A DNA stretch of 64,000 bases, taken from NCBI RefSeq assembly GCF_003589595.1, contig NW_020654229.1, forward strand, positions 2,917,983 through 2,981,982, written 5' to 3'. The translations under genes were made by a program, and so were the position numbers. The notes under the pieces were generated by a model. The model had not been told where the DNA came from and did not search any database. It was given only the letters and a program-made list of their open reading frames with translations. Below, one piece after another: positions 33,396-44,384 of this stretch (position 1 is the stretch's first letter; each line of letters begins with the position of its first letter). This DNA is from Hyposmocoma kahamanoa (taxonomy: Eukaryota > Arthropoda > Insecta > Lepidoptera > Cosmopterigidae).

Positions 33396-34319
33396 CTGAA
33401 GATAAAAATAATATTTGTTATTGAGTTTCACATGCAAAAATATAGTGATTTTCTTACCATAGCTATACAAATTGAAGACTCTTTGTTTAAAGTGTCACTT
33501 ATGTGGTTTTACCTTTAACCAGACTATTTAACACGTAGTCTTCAATTTTGTAATATGACTTTTGAATTAAAAAAAGTACTTTTTAAACATAGGAAATGAT
33601 AACGTATACAGTTTGCCATAAAAGAGTCATTTGCCTTGGTTAAACGAAAACGTGGTACCATGAGTTTGGACGTAGCTCTAAGGTTAACATAATGTAGTCT
33701 CTCTTGTCTCTCCATTATCCACTTGATGTGTCGTACAGGTTAGACCTAGTTTAGGCCATAGATATTTAGCGTCATACTGTTGGACATCTTACGGGAAAGT
33801 CCTTTTTCGAAAAGACGACGGTTGTCAACGGGTTATATCGAACCCAAATTCGATATTAATAAACTTGCAAAAGAAAAGTGACTAGAATTTCTTTTTTATA
33901 ACCTACTCATAAACAACGTCCACACACTTTACATAAGTTACACTAAAACAGTACAATATACCAAAATAGATTCGTTGCTACACTACATACGCGACAATCC
34001 ACAAATACACACTTACACACTTTTACAATTACTTACACAAGCACTCTCTTACACATCAATTAGTCAAGTTAATTATAATTCTTTCGTATACTACACTCAC
34101 TTAATTATCTCCTATTCAACTCCTATTGATAATATCTTCCAAGCGCCTATGACTATAAATAAATAAATATGATATTTTGGGTACATTATATTTTAAAATT
34201 CGGTGACCTAAACCAATTATCTAATAATATTGACAACTTTAATGTGTCGCAATCATATGTCTGTGAACCAGAAAAATGTAACTCTTATTTAATGAAGCCT
34301 GAATTATATTTAAAAATTA

Positions 34320-34708
34320 TACAATAAAATATACGTAGCATTAATCGTAATTTGAATACTTTCACTGTTTTATTGCAAAGACTGAATTGTACACGTGATA
34401 TTATAGTATTAATAGAATGTTGGTTAATGCACTGGGTCGACTACCTCTTTTAACTGGTTATGTAAGTCATAAAAATAGTAATATCTACTACCAAAATGAT
34501 GGAGTGGTTCTTATGGTCAGGATTGGTTTGATATGCTGCGTTGAGGAGCCCAATATGTCGGAAGCAAACTGTCTGACAATAGGGTTCGGAACAGAGACAG
34601 TAGTTATTGCCATATACCGACTAGACTGCTTCAAAAATATAGATATTTTTCTTCAGTCACTACAAGCTCTCTTCGAAAAATTTACGTCATTTAAAAATAT
34701 AGTACTTT
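34320..34708 (+). pseudogene. LINE endonuclease-domain fragment
   Basis: The plus strand reads 'DIIVLIECWL', then after a frame change 'LPLLTGYVSHKNSNIYYQND' and 'VVIAIYRLDCFKN'. These match the order of the apurinic-type endonuclease domain of Jockey/CR1-like LINEs (LTE-W, GY, N-GG, IYRPP). It is broken by a frameshift and truncated at the next element. Confidence 0.7.
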
Positions 34709-35025
34709 GAATTTTTATTGAATTGATATTCAATTAATATGTATGTGAAATTACTCCACTAGTTTGTTATAATTATTAATACAAATTTGCCGGATTCGAA
34801 CTCACGTCTTCTAGCATACCGTGGCAGACGCTATACCAACTAAGCCACGGAACGAACCAGCGGACCTCACGAATTTGTCTATGTGCTTGTTGTCGTGCAT
34901 TTGGTTTTTCAGCGACTTTTTAGTCGTAGCGCCATCTATGAGAAATCTATGAAAGTTTTATCACCCAGTTAGAGATAGCACAAAAATAATTGAATATCAA
35001 TTCAATAAAAATTTAAAATACAGTG
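34709..35025 (-). repeat. tRNA-headed repeat ('SINE-D') with ATTGAATATCAATT ends
   Basis: On the minus strand 'CCGTGGCTTAGTTGGTATAG' (A box) and 'GAGTTCGAATCC' (B box) form a tRNA-like head. The block 'TTGAATTGATATTCAATTA' near 34718 and its complement near 34993 bound it. A related copy is at 59340-59680. Confidence 0.65.
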
Positions 35026-35155
35026 AATAGCGATATCTCTCGCCAGCGGTAGCTGAAAAGGTATCTAATAATTATAATATTAAAAGCATTATAATTGCAA
35101 ATTTACTCTTACAGGGAGCTATAAAAGGCAAATAAATAAAAAAACAAAAATGAAA

Positions 35156-36972
35156 TCAAACTTTTTTTTTTAATTTTAAATTTTCTACTTTCATTTTCTT
35201 TTTGTTGAACTTTTTCCAAAATTTAACTTTGTCCTTTGTCAATAGGTTGCTTAAAGAATCATTGCGCACACTAAATGATGAACTGCAATTGCTGCCAGTT
35301 TCCATACCTAATGATACATCATCACCATCTGAGTCGGTATCAAATTGAAGACAGTCAGTTATTACTTCCGTTGAGAGCTTAACTTCCGTCTTTACCTCAT
35401 TACCCGTCGAATGTGTATTATCATTGGCTCTATTAGTCTCCACACAGGTTGCATCAGTAGGCGCCGTTTCCAAGAAATAACGTGAACTATCTTCCTGTCT
35501 CAAACAGTGGAAGGTAGCATCCGAACATAGGCTATCTTTACTTCTCAAATCCCGCAGCTGTCTGATCGTATTGGACTCGAAATCAAAGCCCTTAACTTCA
35601 ATCGATTGAATTGATGGTCTGTCTGATATCTCGCTTGGTTTGTATTCATCTAATTCAGTATTTATAAGATGAGGAGCGGCTCTGCATTTCTTTTGACATA
35701 TAAAATTTGTAGGCTCAATCGCAGTCTTTATTTTAACGAAATTTTTCGTAAGTTTTTTGTGCTTTCTGGCTTCCGTCACAGTAGATATAACTCGTTTTCT
35801 TTTAAACTGACAGTCAGTATTTGTATCCTCGCCGATTTTCTTGAATTTAACTCCTTTGTCTAACCGTACCTGCGTGCGGCACTTGCGTTTATTCTTTGCA
35901 ATTATTTTCAAAGCCTCGTGCATGTTTTGTGGCTCTTCAAAATCATCTTTGTCCATTTTGAGATCCTCTTTCAACGTATCGAGCAATACATTTCTAAAAT
36001 TTTTAAACCTTCTCTTTTGTGGTTTTTGTTCGGTAACCGTACGTTCATATTTTGAGCTTACGTGCGAACGTTCATGTCCTAAGATATCATTTCGGGGTGC
36101 GTGTGAGAAAGATCTTAAAAACATTTTTTTGCGTTTTGGAATGTTAACAAGTGGAGGCTCCAAATTTTTGTGTAGCGGTTGTTTTTCCATTACTTGGACT
36201 CGGTGATCATTCCATGTATATATTCCTTCATCGATGATATTGAAATATTGCTCAGGAGTTTTAAGATCACTGAAAGCATCTGCTTTCTCCAGATTTTTCT
36301 TTACATTAAGCTTTGTAGCTACTTGTTCGTCGATTTCCATTACATTGTTTGAACGAGCATGTTCGTTTTTAAAATCGGTTTCTACATTATACATTTTGAA
36401 AGAAATTTCTAAAAGTTTCACAAACAAGTCATATAATATATCTTTATTATTGTCACCGACTAGTGTGTTAGGTTCGTCAAGTGTTTGTAAAATCGACCGA
36501 TTAAATTGGGCGGTTTTAATAATATCGTTTGCCTTTGTATGTACTATATCTTCAAGTTTAAAATCTATTTTTGGAAATGGCAATGTCTTTAAATTTTCAA
36601 ATAATTCTTTTGCATCCGAGCAATTAGAAGGTGTTTTGGGCATATCCTTTTGTGCCTGTATAACGATTAGTGGTTGGTATTGTTTATTGACTTGATCGTT
36701 TAAGACTTTGCTTTTGAATTTAAGTTTTTGCTTTTCGTTAACACCGCTATTGTTAATAGGTTCGAAACGATGAGTAGATAAATGTGTGGGTGCGGCTGGT
36801 ACTACTTTCTGTTTTTTACAATTTTTTCGTCGACGTGTTGTAATATTGGTTCGCTCTGGAGACGCTGTCGTTGTGTATTCCTGTGAAAACTGGGTCAGTA
36901 AAGTTCCTATTCGTGATCCAGCTTCAGTCGTATGGCGTTCACGTGTCATTTTTTCTTCTTTCTCCGGATTTC
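35156..36972 (-). CDS. Large last exon of an unrecognised basic protein (gene C)
   Basis: Acceptor ACTGTTTTCAG|GA (AG at 36974-36973) opens two bases plus 604 codons to TGA at 35158-35156. The in-frame ATG at 37135 lies inside an R1 repeat in the intron, so it is not a credible start. The protein is Lys/Arg-rich with NLS-like stretches ('KRKKMF', 'RKHKK', 'KKFNKKKMK'). It has an acidic patch 'DTDSDGDD' near the C-terminus and a helical segment 'DILYDLFVKLLEISFKMY'. No known domain. Charge and low complexity resemble gene B, and the intron phase (one base) is the same, but the stop codon separates them; a recent common origin is possible but unproven. Upstream exons were not found. Several antisense frames are shadows. 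Confidence 0.65.
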
Positions 36973-36984
36973 CTGAAAACAGTA

Positions 36985-37145
36985 ATAATTGTAATAATTG
37001 CTGAGGTACAGTTACATGCATACGGGACTTGTCAACTTGTGTCTCACAGTGATGAGCGCAGTAGCAATGCCCATTCAGATCTTCGTGATTTAAAGCTCTG
37101 AGTGAAACAGGCGTGTCGCTTACCTCCAGGCGCACGACTTGTTCG
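36985..37145 (-). repeat. Dispersed repeat 'R1', reverse, in intron of gene C
   Basis: The minus strand reads from 'ATCAAGTGACGGGACGAACA' through 'CACTCAGAGCTTTAAATC' to 'AAGTTGACAAG'. It lies immediately upstream of the acceptor. Confidence 0.7.
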
Positions 37146-37150
37146 TCCCG

Positions 37151-37528
37151 TCACTTGATAGTGAAAACGGTACCATCCCACGTGAAGAGGGTATCGTGAA
37201 AGCCGAAACCGAGAAACCCCGGAAGTATCTCGAATTGGTTCACGAGGTCACCGACATGAGGGATGTCACCTCCCAATTTGTCCGCAAATGGGCACATTCC
37301 AGTCAGCCTCGCTAACAACATGAGACTGTTCTGTGGCATGTCGCTTCCAACACAAATGCAGAAAGCGGTCCTGCTCAATACGGCACGTATTGTTCGCCGG
37401 TTCTTGAAACTGTGTCCCTGACCCCGGCCGATTGTGCCCTTCCCGGGAAATACCGCCTCTCCCATTAAAAAATTTAAAATTAATCTTTTAGGCCGTGTGA
37501 GAGACGCGAGTCTAAAATAGATATCCAA
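37151..37528 (-). CDS. GC-rich 125-codon open frame, unrecognised
   Basis: A complete minus frame (ATG to TGA) with GC content clearly above its surroundings. Residues include 'GEAVFPGKGTIGRGQGHSF', 'FCICVGSDMPQNSLMLLARL' and 'FEILPGFLGFGFHDTLFTWD'. It ends where the R1 repeat begins. It could be a captured or processed gene piece, a LINE fragment read in either strand, or an upstream exon of gene C: GATG|GTACCG near its end has the right phase but is a weak donor. I do not recognise it. Confidence 0.3.
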   Translation of the reverse strand: MDIYFRLASLTRPKRLILNFLMGEAVFPGKGTIGRGQGHSFKNRRTIRAVLSRTAFCICVGSDMPQNSLMLLARLTGMCPFADKLGGDIPHVGDLVNQFEILPGFLGFGFHDTLFTWDGTVFTIK

Positions 37529-37682
37529 AATAATATAATTTATTTATTCAACAGTAATTGTTAGTAGTGTATTGAAATATTTAATAATATTTCAAGGTAC
37601 TACACTCGAATATTAAGCAATAGTTCATTATAATATTCTAGTATATTTAAATAATAAAAATTGCCACCGAAATTGGGTAGCA

Positions 37683-38129
37683 CATCGAGTGTATAACCAG
37701 AAATAGAGACTAATTAAGATCCATCCCTCCCTGGCAACTTATTAGGCAAATATCAACTCTCATTTGCACTTAAACAAATTAGAAAGCTGAAATAGTATAG
37801 CGCCAACAACGGATCTGTGGGTACGTCTCCGTACATTCCAAAAATATTATATATTATTTATTGTAATAAATACCTACAATATTTCTAACTATGGGGGGTT
37901 GTTCCATTCGGTGGTGTGGCAAAAACATTTCATCGGTAATTAAATATTAAATATGTAATTTTTCAATTTTCGTCCATTATAGCAAAGCTCAAGTTAAACT
38001 GGTTGATTTGAATTGTTTCGAATTCGGACTGGCCAATCGGAGCGCAGTTGTCACCGGAATGATTTGGCAGAATAGTTTTCAAACAAATTAAATGACATTT
38101 CGTCTCTACTTCTGGTTATATACTCGATG
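37683..38129. mobile_element. 'TIR-C' MITE, copy 1
   Basis: Left CATCGAGTGTATAACCAGAA and right TTCTGGTTATATACTCGATG are inverted. The interior contains 'CCTGGCAACTTATTAGGCAA' and 'GCCACCGAA'-like blocks shared with 43298-43818 and 48344-48812. It is non-coding. Confidence 0.8.
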
Positions 38130-38369
38130 GGTAGAGAATACTAACCTGAAAATTACCCAGTTACAATTTACGTTTTTTCTTCACGATATCAAGTGCAAGA
38201 CGAACAAGTCATAGGCTTATTATTTACACGACACGTATATTAATCATAACTGTTACAGACTAGCTAATGTCCACTTGTACTAAGCTTAAGTATCAACGTC
38301 ATAAACCATTGCTTAAATTGATAACATACAAGAAATTTTTTTTTTATTTTTTTTTATTGTGACTTGGCA

Positions 38370-38740
38370 AAATGACTGCACTGCGCCTGATGGAAAGTGC
38401 GAATACAGTCCAGAGATGAGAGTAACGGATGGAAAACACAAATATCTTCACTCCGTCACTATCATTTTGCCGGTCTGGCCAAATGCTTCTTCACACTATG
38501 TTTGAAGGACCCGATGTTATAGAGGGGAGGGAATACATGCGCCGGGAGCCGGTTCCACAATTTGATGGTTCGGCATAAGAACGAATTGCCAAACTTTTTA
38601 GTGCGGGACGGTATTGAACTGACCGTCCAACTGTGGCAACGCAGTCCGGCACGGGTGGTCCGCTGATGGAAAGGAGAGGAAGGGATAAGGTTGAATAACT
38701 CTTCTGAGCACTCACCGTGGTACAGGCGTTAAAAAATGCA
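38370..38740 (+). repeat. GC-richer dispersed repeat (LINE-like)
   Basis: Contains 'GATGGAAAGTGCGAATACAG', 'TTGCCGGTCTGGCCAAATGC' and 'GGGAGCCGGTTCCACAATTT'. I have a general memory of such sequence as a common moth repeat but no class. The minus frame at 38491-38715 is inside it. Confidence 0.45.
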
Positions 38741-38756
38741 GTAATCCAGCCATAAC

Positions 38757-38860
38757 CTTAGTGGCACTGCGGCGACTGACACCAATCAACGTTGCTATAC
38801 GTGTCACGACTTCATTACTCCATAAAGTCTGCGGATATTGTGGAGTACATACGGGTTTTC
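38757..38860 (+). repeat. Repeat fragment, pair with 57290-57410
   Basis: 'ATTACTCCATAAAGTCTGCGG' and 'ATATTGTGGAGTA' occur in reverse complement near 57345-57375. Confidence 0.5.
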
Positions 38861-38867
38861 ACAAAGG

Positions 38868-38985
38868 AGGAGGTTCTCAATTCGACTGTAGATATGCTTT
38901 TTTTGTATGTATGTTACGCGATAATTCTGGTATTTATGAACCAATTTCCATGATTCTTTTTTTTGTTGGAAAGAGGGTATAAATA
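38868..38985 (-). mobile_element. LINE 3' tail fragment
   Basis: Reverse complement shows 'CTCTTTCCAACAAAAAAAAG' through 'GAGAACCTCCTCC', as in 5590-5708 and 50800-50930. Confidence 0.65.
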
Positions 38986-39119
38986 TATAAACAGTGTTAT
39001 TATATTATAACGTATGTTAGTCTATAAGGTATGTATTTCTGGATCTGTGTAACCTGATTATAAATAAATAAAATTAAAAAAATTAACACAATGTATTACT
39101 TGTAGTTATCACGTTAACG

Positions 39120-39480
39120 TAGTCTCTAGTTTGCGATATGAACTACTGCTTTAGGGAAATGCTGCTGCAACGCATAATAAACCATTATTCAAAACCCAGA
39201 AGAAATGTATCAGAGCCATGTTTGGTGTGGGTCAGCGATGAGAGTTGTGTAACTTTCTTTAGGAAGCTGACGTATGATGACGAGGCCCTTGTGAAACAAA
39301 ATCTAACTAGATATCCTAGAAACACAAGGAATAATATAGAAATACGACCCAAATAACGCCCTAATTAAATATCTTACAGAAGAACGATGTTCGTATTAGC
39401 ACCCAAATTATTTAATAAATTACCGGATGCTGCTCAAGAATTAAATTGTAGACGTAACTTATTATTTTAGTTACTCAATG
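39120..39480 (+). pseudogene. Decayed LINE ORF2 fragment
   Basis: The frame 'LTRYPRNTRNNIEIRP' followed, after a stop, by 'FVLAPKLFNKLPDAAQELNC' fits the C-terminal part of LINE ORF2 (Y-N-T-R, then P-x-x-x-N-x-L-P). It contains stops and has no start of its own. Confidence 0.55.
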
Positions 39481-39837
39481 CTGCTCCAAAATTGATGATT
39501 TTTTATTTGGTAAAATAAAATGTAAAATTTAACTGTTGTATATCTATATTTTTAACTTCCTATTTTTAGGTTAAATTCCTATTGTTATTGTTTGTTTATG
39601 TTATAGAATTTAATTAAACTTTAAATACGTAAAATAAAATGCATACACCAAAATTGACATAAGAATATTGTGTAAAATATTCGCATGCTATGTTTTGGTA
39701 AAATTTACGAACTAATATAATATACCATAAGACCAGCATTGTTAATTACATTTTTCAACGAACAGTATCTTGCATTCTTGTATTAAGAGTGTCTTTTGCA
39801 ATGCAAGCGTTTCGATTTCGATAATCGACTCCATAAT

Positions 39838-40677
39838 TACCATAGGTCGGAAAAAGGCATTCCACATTTAAAGATCGTCATTCAGTGCTGAATTTAGACC
39901 TCCCCCAAAGTATGTCGGACTAGCCGGTCGAATGCAACTTGCATCCATCGGTTACCTGCCGCCCTTGCCAGGTCATCAGTTCCATCTAGTAGGGGGCCGT
40001 CCCGCTGAATGCCTTCTGGTTCGTGTTCTCCATTCGAGAACCTTTCTACCCCAACGGCAGTCAGTTCAACTTGCTAATCTTTTGGGCTATGTTGGTGACT
40101 TTCGTTCTTCTACGGATCTCCTCATTTCTGATTGGATCACGTAGAGAAATGGCGTGCATTGCACGCTCCATGACTCGTTGAGTGACTTTGACCATTTAAA
40201 GATACACGTATAGGTATAGCTGCTAGCGACGTAGAGTTGTTAAAACTACCATCTTTTCGAGGATTTCCGGAAATGGTTTTACTGCATCGTAGGACAAGCT
40301 ACCGACCTAGGAAGTCGATGTTGGATTTTCAAGTAATTGTAAGGGTGCCATATAAAACATGCAGTAGATAACTGACAGTCTTGTAGTCGTTCCGCCAATG
40401 TGACTGTCAATATGCGGGGCGCAGTGCGGTATGTAAAGGGGTGGAGGGAAAGTGACCAGTGTAAAGGTCATCTACTGCATTTTTTTACATGGCACCATTA
40501 GAATACTTTAAAATCCAACTTCGACTTCCTAGGTCAGTTTTGTCTGACGATGCAGTAAAACCATTTTCGGAAATCCGAAATAATATTTGGCGTTTTAAAC
40601 ACTCTATGTCGCTACTTATAGCAATATCTATACATGTATCTTTAAATGTGGAACACCTTTTTCCGGCCATATTACTA
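39838..40677. mobile_element. Fold-back element with long inverted arms
   Basis: The left arm 'CGGAAAAAGGCATTCCACAT' plus 40192-40375 is the reverse complement of 40450-40667 over about 200 bases with scattered mismatches ('GGTTTTACTGCATCGT', 'GACCTAGGAAGTCGA', 'GTGCCAT'). The left arm is split by a LINE fragment at 39871-40194. It is non-coding; the small frames at 40485-40695 are symmetric shadows. Confidence 0.75.
39871..40194 (-). pseudogene. RTE-like LINE endonuclease-reverse-transcriptase fragment nested in the fold-back
   Basis: The minus strand reads 'KVTQRVMERAMHAISLRD', then 'NEEIRRRTKVTNIAQKIS', then 'RWGRKVLEWR' and 'SAGRPPTRWN'. This is the well-known C-terminal order of insect endonuclease-reverse transcriptases of LINEs. 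Stops interrupt the frame. The direct repeat CATTTAAAGAT stands on both sides (39866-39876 region and 40194-40204 region), consistent with a target-site duplication. Confidence 0.8.
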
Positions 40678-41236
40678 ATCCTGTCATTCGAATGACAAAT
40701 TTAGTAACCTATGATGAATGATCTGAATGATCATTCTTACTAATCCATAGAGTCCATAGAGCACGATGCTCGTGATCACCGAATCCTCTCTGACATGGTG
40801 AATGATCTGGTGGAGTCCCGAGTAATTCCGACATCGGTATCGAAAATCATTCAACTTGAGTGGAATGATTGTGCTTGTATTCGATTTAGGCGAATGGTTT
40901 GCCCATGCGAACGTAGTAACATTCAGTCGCGCGTAACTAATTAACTAATTGCAAGCATTGGTTTAAGATGTAACTTAATTTAGTGAAAGTGGACATAAGA
41001 GTTTTAAATCGCAAACATCAGTGGGGTTCTGCCACTGCGCCCGTCACCTTTAGTTAGTAATTATATTATTTAAGTATTTTTAACAACATTAGTGTCAGTT
41101 TGTAACTTTTTGCTTAATTGAGACTCATTTCCATCCTGCAGTCAAACTGTATATACAGTTTTGTAGGACTATGTTTATTTAAATATATTGCACCCCCCTT
41201 TTCTTAAATTCAATTAAATAATAATAACAAAAAAAA

Positions 41237-41345
41237 ACCCTGAGATATAAGTTGACATGTCCCATGTGCCTGTAATTTCACCAACGTTCTTACCCTTCAA
41301 AACCGGATCGCAGTACATTACTGCTTGGCAGCAGAAATAGGTAAT
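41237..41345 (+). repeat. Dispersed repeat 'R1', partial
   Basis: 'CCTGTAATTTCACCAACG', 'CTTGGCAGCAGAAATAGG' blocks are present. A 5' piece ('TGCCACTGCGCCCGTCACC') stands apart at 41028-41048, suggesting an interruption of about 190 bases. Confidence 0.65.
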
Positions 41346-41409
41346 ATTTGTAATTTGAACTTTTTATAAATCCAATTGTTTATATAAAAAAAATGTCAAC
41401 ACTGTCAAG

Positions 41410-41855
41410 CAGTGGCGAGGCGTCCATACAACTCGTTTCCCACCGGCTTGTCTAAAATTTTTCACGTTTTATTACGAATTCACTCAATTTTACGTGTAGA
41501 TTAACTTAACTAGTGAAATTAAGTGTACTAGTAACTTGTGTGCTAATAAATGTTGCGTTTAGTTGTCACCGAGGCGCCATTTTTTGTTAAGGCCTAGGTT
41601 TTTTATATGTGTTTTAAATACGAATTCTGTTGCACCCTCAATTAATTATTATCTCACAGGTTTTCCTGTAACCCCAAGGTTGCCTGGAAGAGATTGCTAT
41701 ATAGCAATAAGGCCGCCTGTTGTACCTGTCTTTTTACTTTTTTTTGTATTATTTTGTATTTGTCCTAGTGTGTAATAAAGAATATGTGTATTGTATTGTA
41801 TTGTTATATGCTTTGCTCTAACTTTACTAACGACAATTTCCACGCGTCGCCACTG
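41410..41855. mobile_element. hAT-type element, CAGTGGCGA ends, carrying a LINE tail
   Basis: Ends CAGTGGCGAGGCGTCC and (reverse complement) CAGTGGCGACGCGTGG are flanked by perfect 8-base duplications CTGTCAAG (41402-41409, 41856-41863). Inside, 41640-41805 matches a LINE 3' end ('GGTTGCCTGGAAGAGATTGC', 'AATAAAGAATATG', TATTG repeats), also seen reversed at 62745-62865. The 70-codon frame 41563-41775 is not a gene. Confidence 0.85.
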
Positions 41856-42042
41856 CTGTCAAGTTACTTCTGCAACTGTGGTAATGGATCAGAATTGTGA
41901 AGGCAATACGGGAGAATCACCAAATATCGGATATTTTCAACAAAAATAGCAAACAACGATTAAAAACTTTAATTCGAAAGTCAAAGTGGTCTTCATTTCG
42001 AATTATATTAGAAATAATACCAATTCTATATAATTCGCACAG

Positions 42043-42261
42043 CTCATGGAAGAATGGCATAAGTGGAGTTACGTCAAAAACGTTTATTGCTCCATTAGAC
42101 ACAGAAAAATGTAACCCACATCCTCTCCAATTCTATTAACTCTATCGACTAATACCTACAGCAGATAGAATTATAAGAATTGGAGAGGATATGGGTTATA
42201 TTTTTTGTATCTAATGCAGCAATATTTTGACGTAACTCCACTTATGCCATTCTTCCATGAG
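42043..42261. mobile_element. Palindromic MITE, complete copy
   Basis: CTCATGGAAGAATGGCATAA continues through GTGGAGTTACGTCAAAA and is mirrored at the right end (42225-42261). Similarity extends through most of the element ('GGAGAGGAT'). A partial copy is at 3373-3510. Confidence 0.8.
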
Positions 42262-42654
42262 GGGTGCGATATTACAATTAAACATTAAAAAAATAACAAA
42301 TAATTTTCAAAAGATAGATGGTGCGTTAGACAAAAAATATTCACTGTCCGAAATAAGGCGACTATACGATATAACGGTGCTTCTTCCTATGTAACACAAA
42401 AAATTGAAACAAAGAAAAACAATGTCAAGTGCAACAGATCAAAAAACGGTTTCACCCTTTAAAAATCAATTTTAGAGAAATAAAAATCTATATTATTCTT
42501 TGGTGAATAAGGCCCATTTCAAATGTAAATAAATTTATTATAAGGTGGTCCACGATAACGTTATCATATAACAGTTATAATAATTAATATAATTAATTAT
42601 ATATTTATAAATAGAGAATTAGATAAACATTTTATTTAACAATATGTCGCAGGG

Positions 42655-42720
42655 TTAGTTGACCTCGGCGGACCAAAGGTTTGGACTGTGGGCGCTGGAT
42701 GAGAAGATATAAGAGCAACT
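42655..42720 (+). repeat. SINE-B head fragment
   Basis: 'GACCTCGGCGGACC...TTTGGACTGTGGGCGCTGGA' resembles the head at 60833-60900, but the B box is lost. Confidence 0.4.
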
Positions 42721-43127
42721 TGGAAAATTAAAGAACAATATGGCAAATCATAGTTCAATTACAAGTTTGATTAAACTAAATTCATTAGGTTATCAAATTA
42801 TAATAGCGGCATTTCTAATAAATAAAATCATAATTAAAAGAAACTCTAATGACTAATTAGTATGTAACCGGACAGATATCTACAACTATCACTTTCTGAA
42901 CGTCGAGCGACATCTAGCCGCCAGAAAAAGAATTTCAGTATCTACGTATGGATATGGACCACATTTAGTTAATGTAATATCAAATGTACAAATGTAAATA
43001 AATAATTTCTTCTCCAAAATACCACGCGCGAAAATGGTAAAGCTGACAAACTTTTATATAGGAGTTTGCCATTGTCCTTTTTAAATGGTTTCGATCTGGG
43101 TGTTTGTATAGTGCCCCAGAATGAATT

Positions 43128-43297
43128 CCGTTGTTCTGTAATACGATCTTGGGTCTATAGCCTTTAAGTTACGGTCACATAATAGTGTGGTGCACGTTTG
43201 CTTGACCACGACGTTGAATGAAGACCGAATTGGAAATTTTGTCGTTAACGTTAAATATCCCACAGTATGAGATAACAGTTCTGCCAATTATTCCAGA
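43128..43297 (+). repeat. Direct duplication, left copy (flanks TIR-C element)
   Basis: 'ATAATAGTGTGGTGCACGTT', 'TTGGAAATTTTGTCGT' and 'CCAATTATTCCAGA' occur in the same order at 43822-43982, just right of the TIR-C element at 43298-43818. Confidence 0.75.
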
Positions 43298-43818
43298 CAT
43301 CGAGTATATAACCAGAAATCGAAACAAAATATGGGTCATCCAGCCCTGGCAACTCATCAGGCAAATGGGCCTTATATCGCTTTTAAATATCAACTTTCGT
43401 TTGCGCTAAAATCACAAATTAGAAAGCTGAAATAGTACAGCGCCAACAACTGACCTGTGTGTACGTCTCCGTATATTCCAAAAATATTCTGTACTTATTG
43501 TTATAAAGATAATATCTTTAACAATGGGGTGCTGTTCCATTCGGTGGTGTGGGAAAAAACAGCTAAACATCGAATTACAAAACAAACGGAATCACATTTA
43601 ATCGGCAATTAAATGTTAAACATGTAATTTTTCAATTTTCGTCCATTATAGCAAAGCTCAATTTAAACTGGTCTATTTGAAATGAAACAATTGACGATTC
43701 CCGCCAATTGTTTCGGATTCGGGCTGGCCAATCGGAACGCAGTTGTCACCGTAATGATATGACAGAATAGTTTTCAAACAATGACATTTCGTCTCTATTT
43801 CTGGTTATATACTCGATG
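43298..43818. mobile_element. 'TIR-C' MITE, copy 2
   Basis: Ends CATCGAGTATATAACCAGAA and TTCTGGTTATATACTCGATG, with interior blocks 'CCCTGGCAACTCATCAGGCA' and 'CATTCGGTGGTGTGG' shared with the other copies. It separates two copies of a 165-base duplication. Confidence 0.8.
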
Positions 43819-43985
43819 TTCTGGTACTACAATTTGGGTCTGCGTTTCATTTACGGCGACATAATAGTGTGGTGGACGTTTGCTTGACCACGATGAATGA
43901 AGATTGAATTGGAAATTTTGTCGTCAACGTTAAATGTACCACAGTATGAGATGACAGTTCTACCAATTATTCCAGATAACTGGAA
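43819..43985 (+). repeat. Direct duplication, right copy
   Basis: Matches 43128-43297 with small differences ('GTGGACGTTTGCTTGACCAC' against 'GTGCACGTTTGCTTGACCAC'). Confidence 0.75.
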
Positions 43986-44065
43986 AAGGAGGGGACGAGA
44001 GAGGAATTACGTATAAATTGTACATTTATTTCTAGTCATTTTGTTTATTAAACGACTTTAGAAAA

Positions 44066-44235
44066 AGGACGAGGTTCTCAATTTTTTTGTATGTTTGAAC
44101 CGATTTTGATGATTCTTTTTTTGTTTGAAAGAGGGTACCTCAGTAGTGGTCTCATTTAAATTTGAAGACAATATTCCACCTATAAGGGTGGAAAACCATG
44201 GGATGAATAAGTTCTCAGGTCGGGTTTTTTAGTAC
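44066..44235 (-). mobile_element. LINE 3' tail fragment
   Basis: Reverse complement gives 'GAGGTACCCTCTTTCAAAC', 'AAAGAATCATCAAAATCGG' and 'GAGAACCTCG', the common LINE tail of this window. Confidence 0.6.
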
Positions 44236-44384
44236 TCTGTGCAGAGATCATTTCTTAGATAGATAGATCTTGTTGCTTTTTTCTTCATCCGTGTTAACAA
44301 GTAAAAGTAAAACTTCTTTGTCAGAAAAAGAATCTAACGCGTAGGTAATTGAGTCTAAAAATGGATCATCCGAAATTAGGCAAC

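Noticed and set aside
35156..37135. Start of gene C at the in-frame codon 37135
   Set aside because: The first 54 codons are R1 repeat and intron sequence upstream of a clear splice acceptor at 36974-36973.
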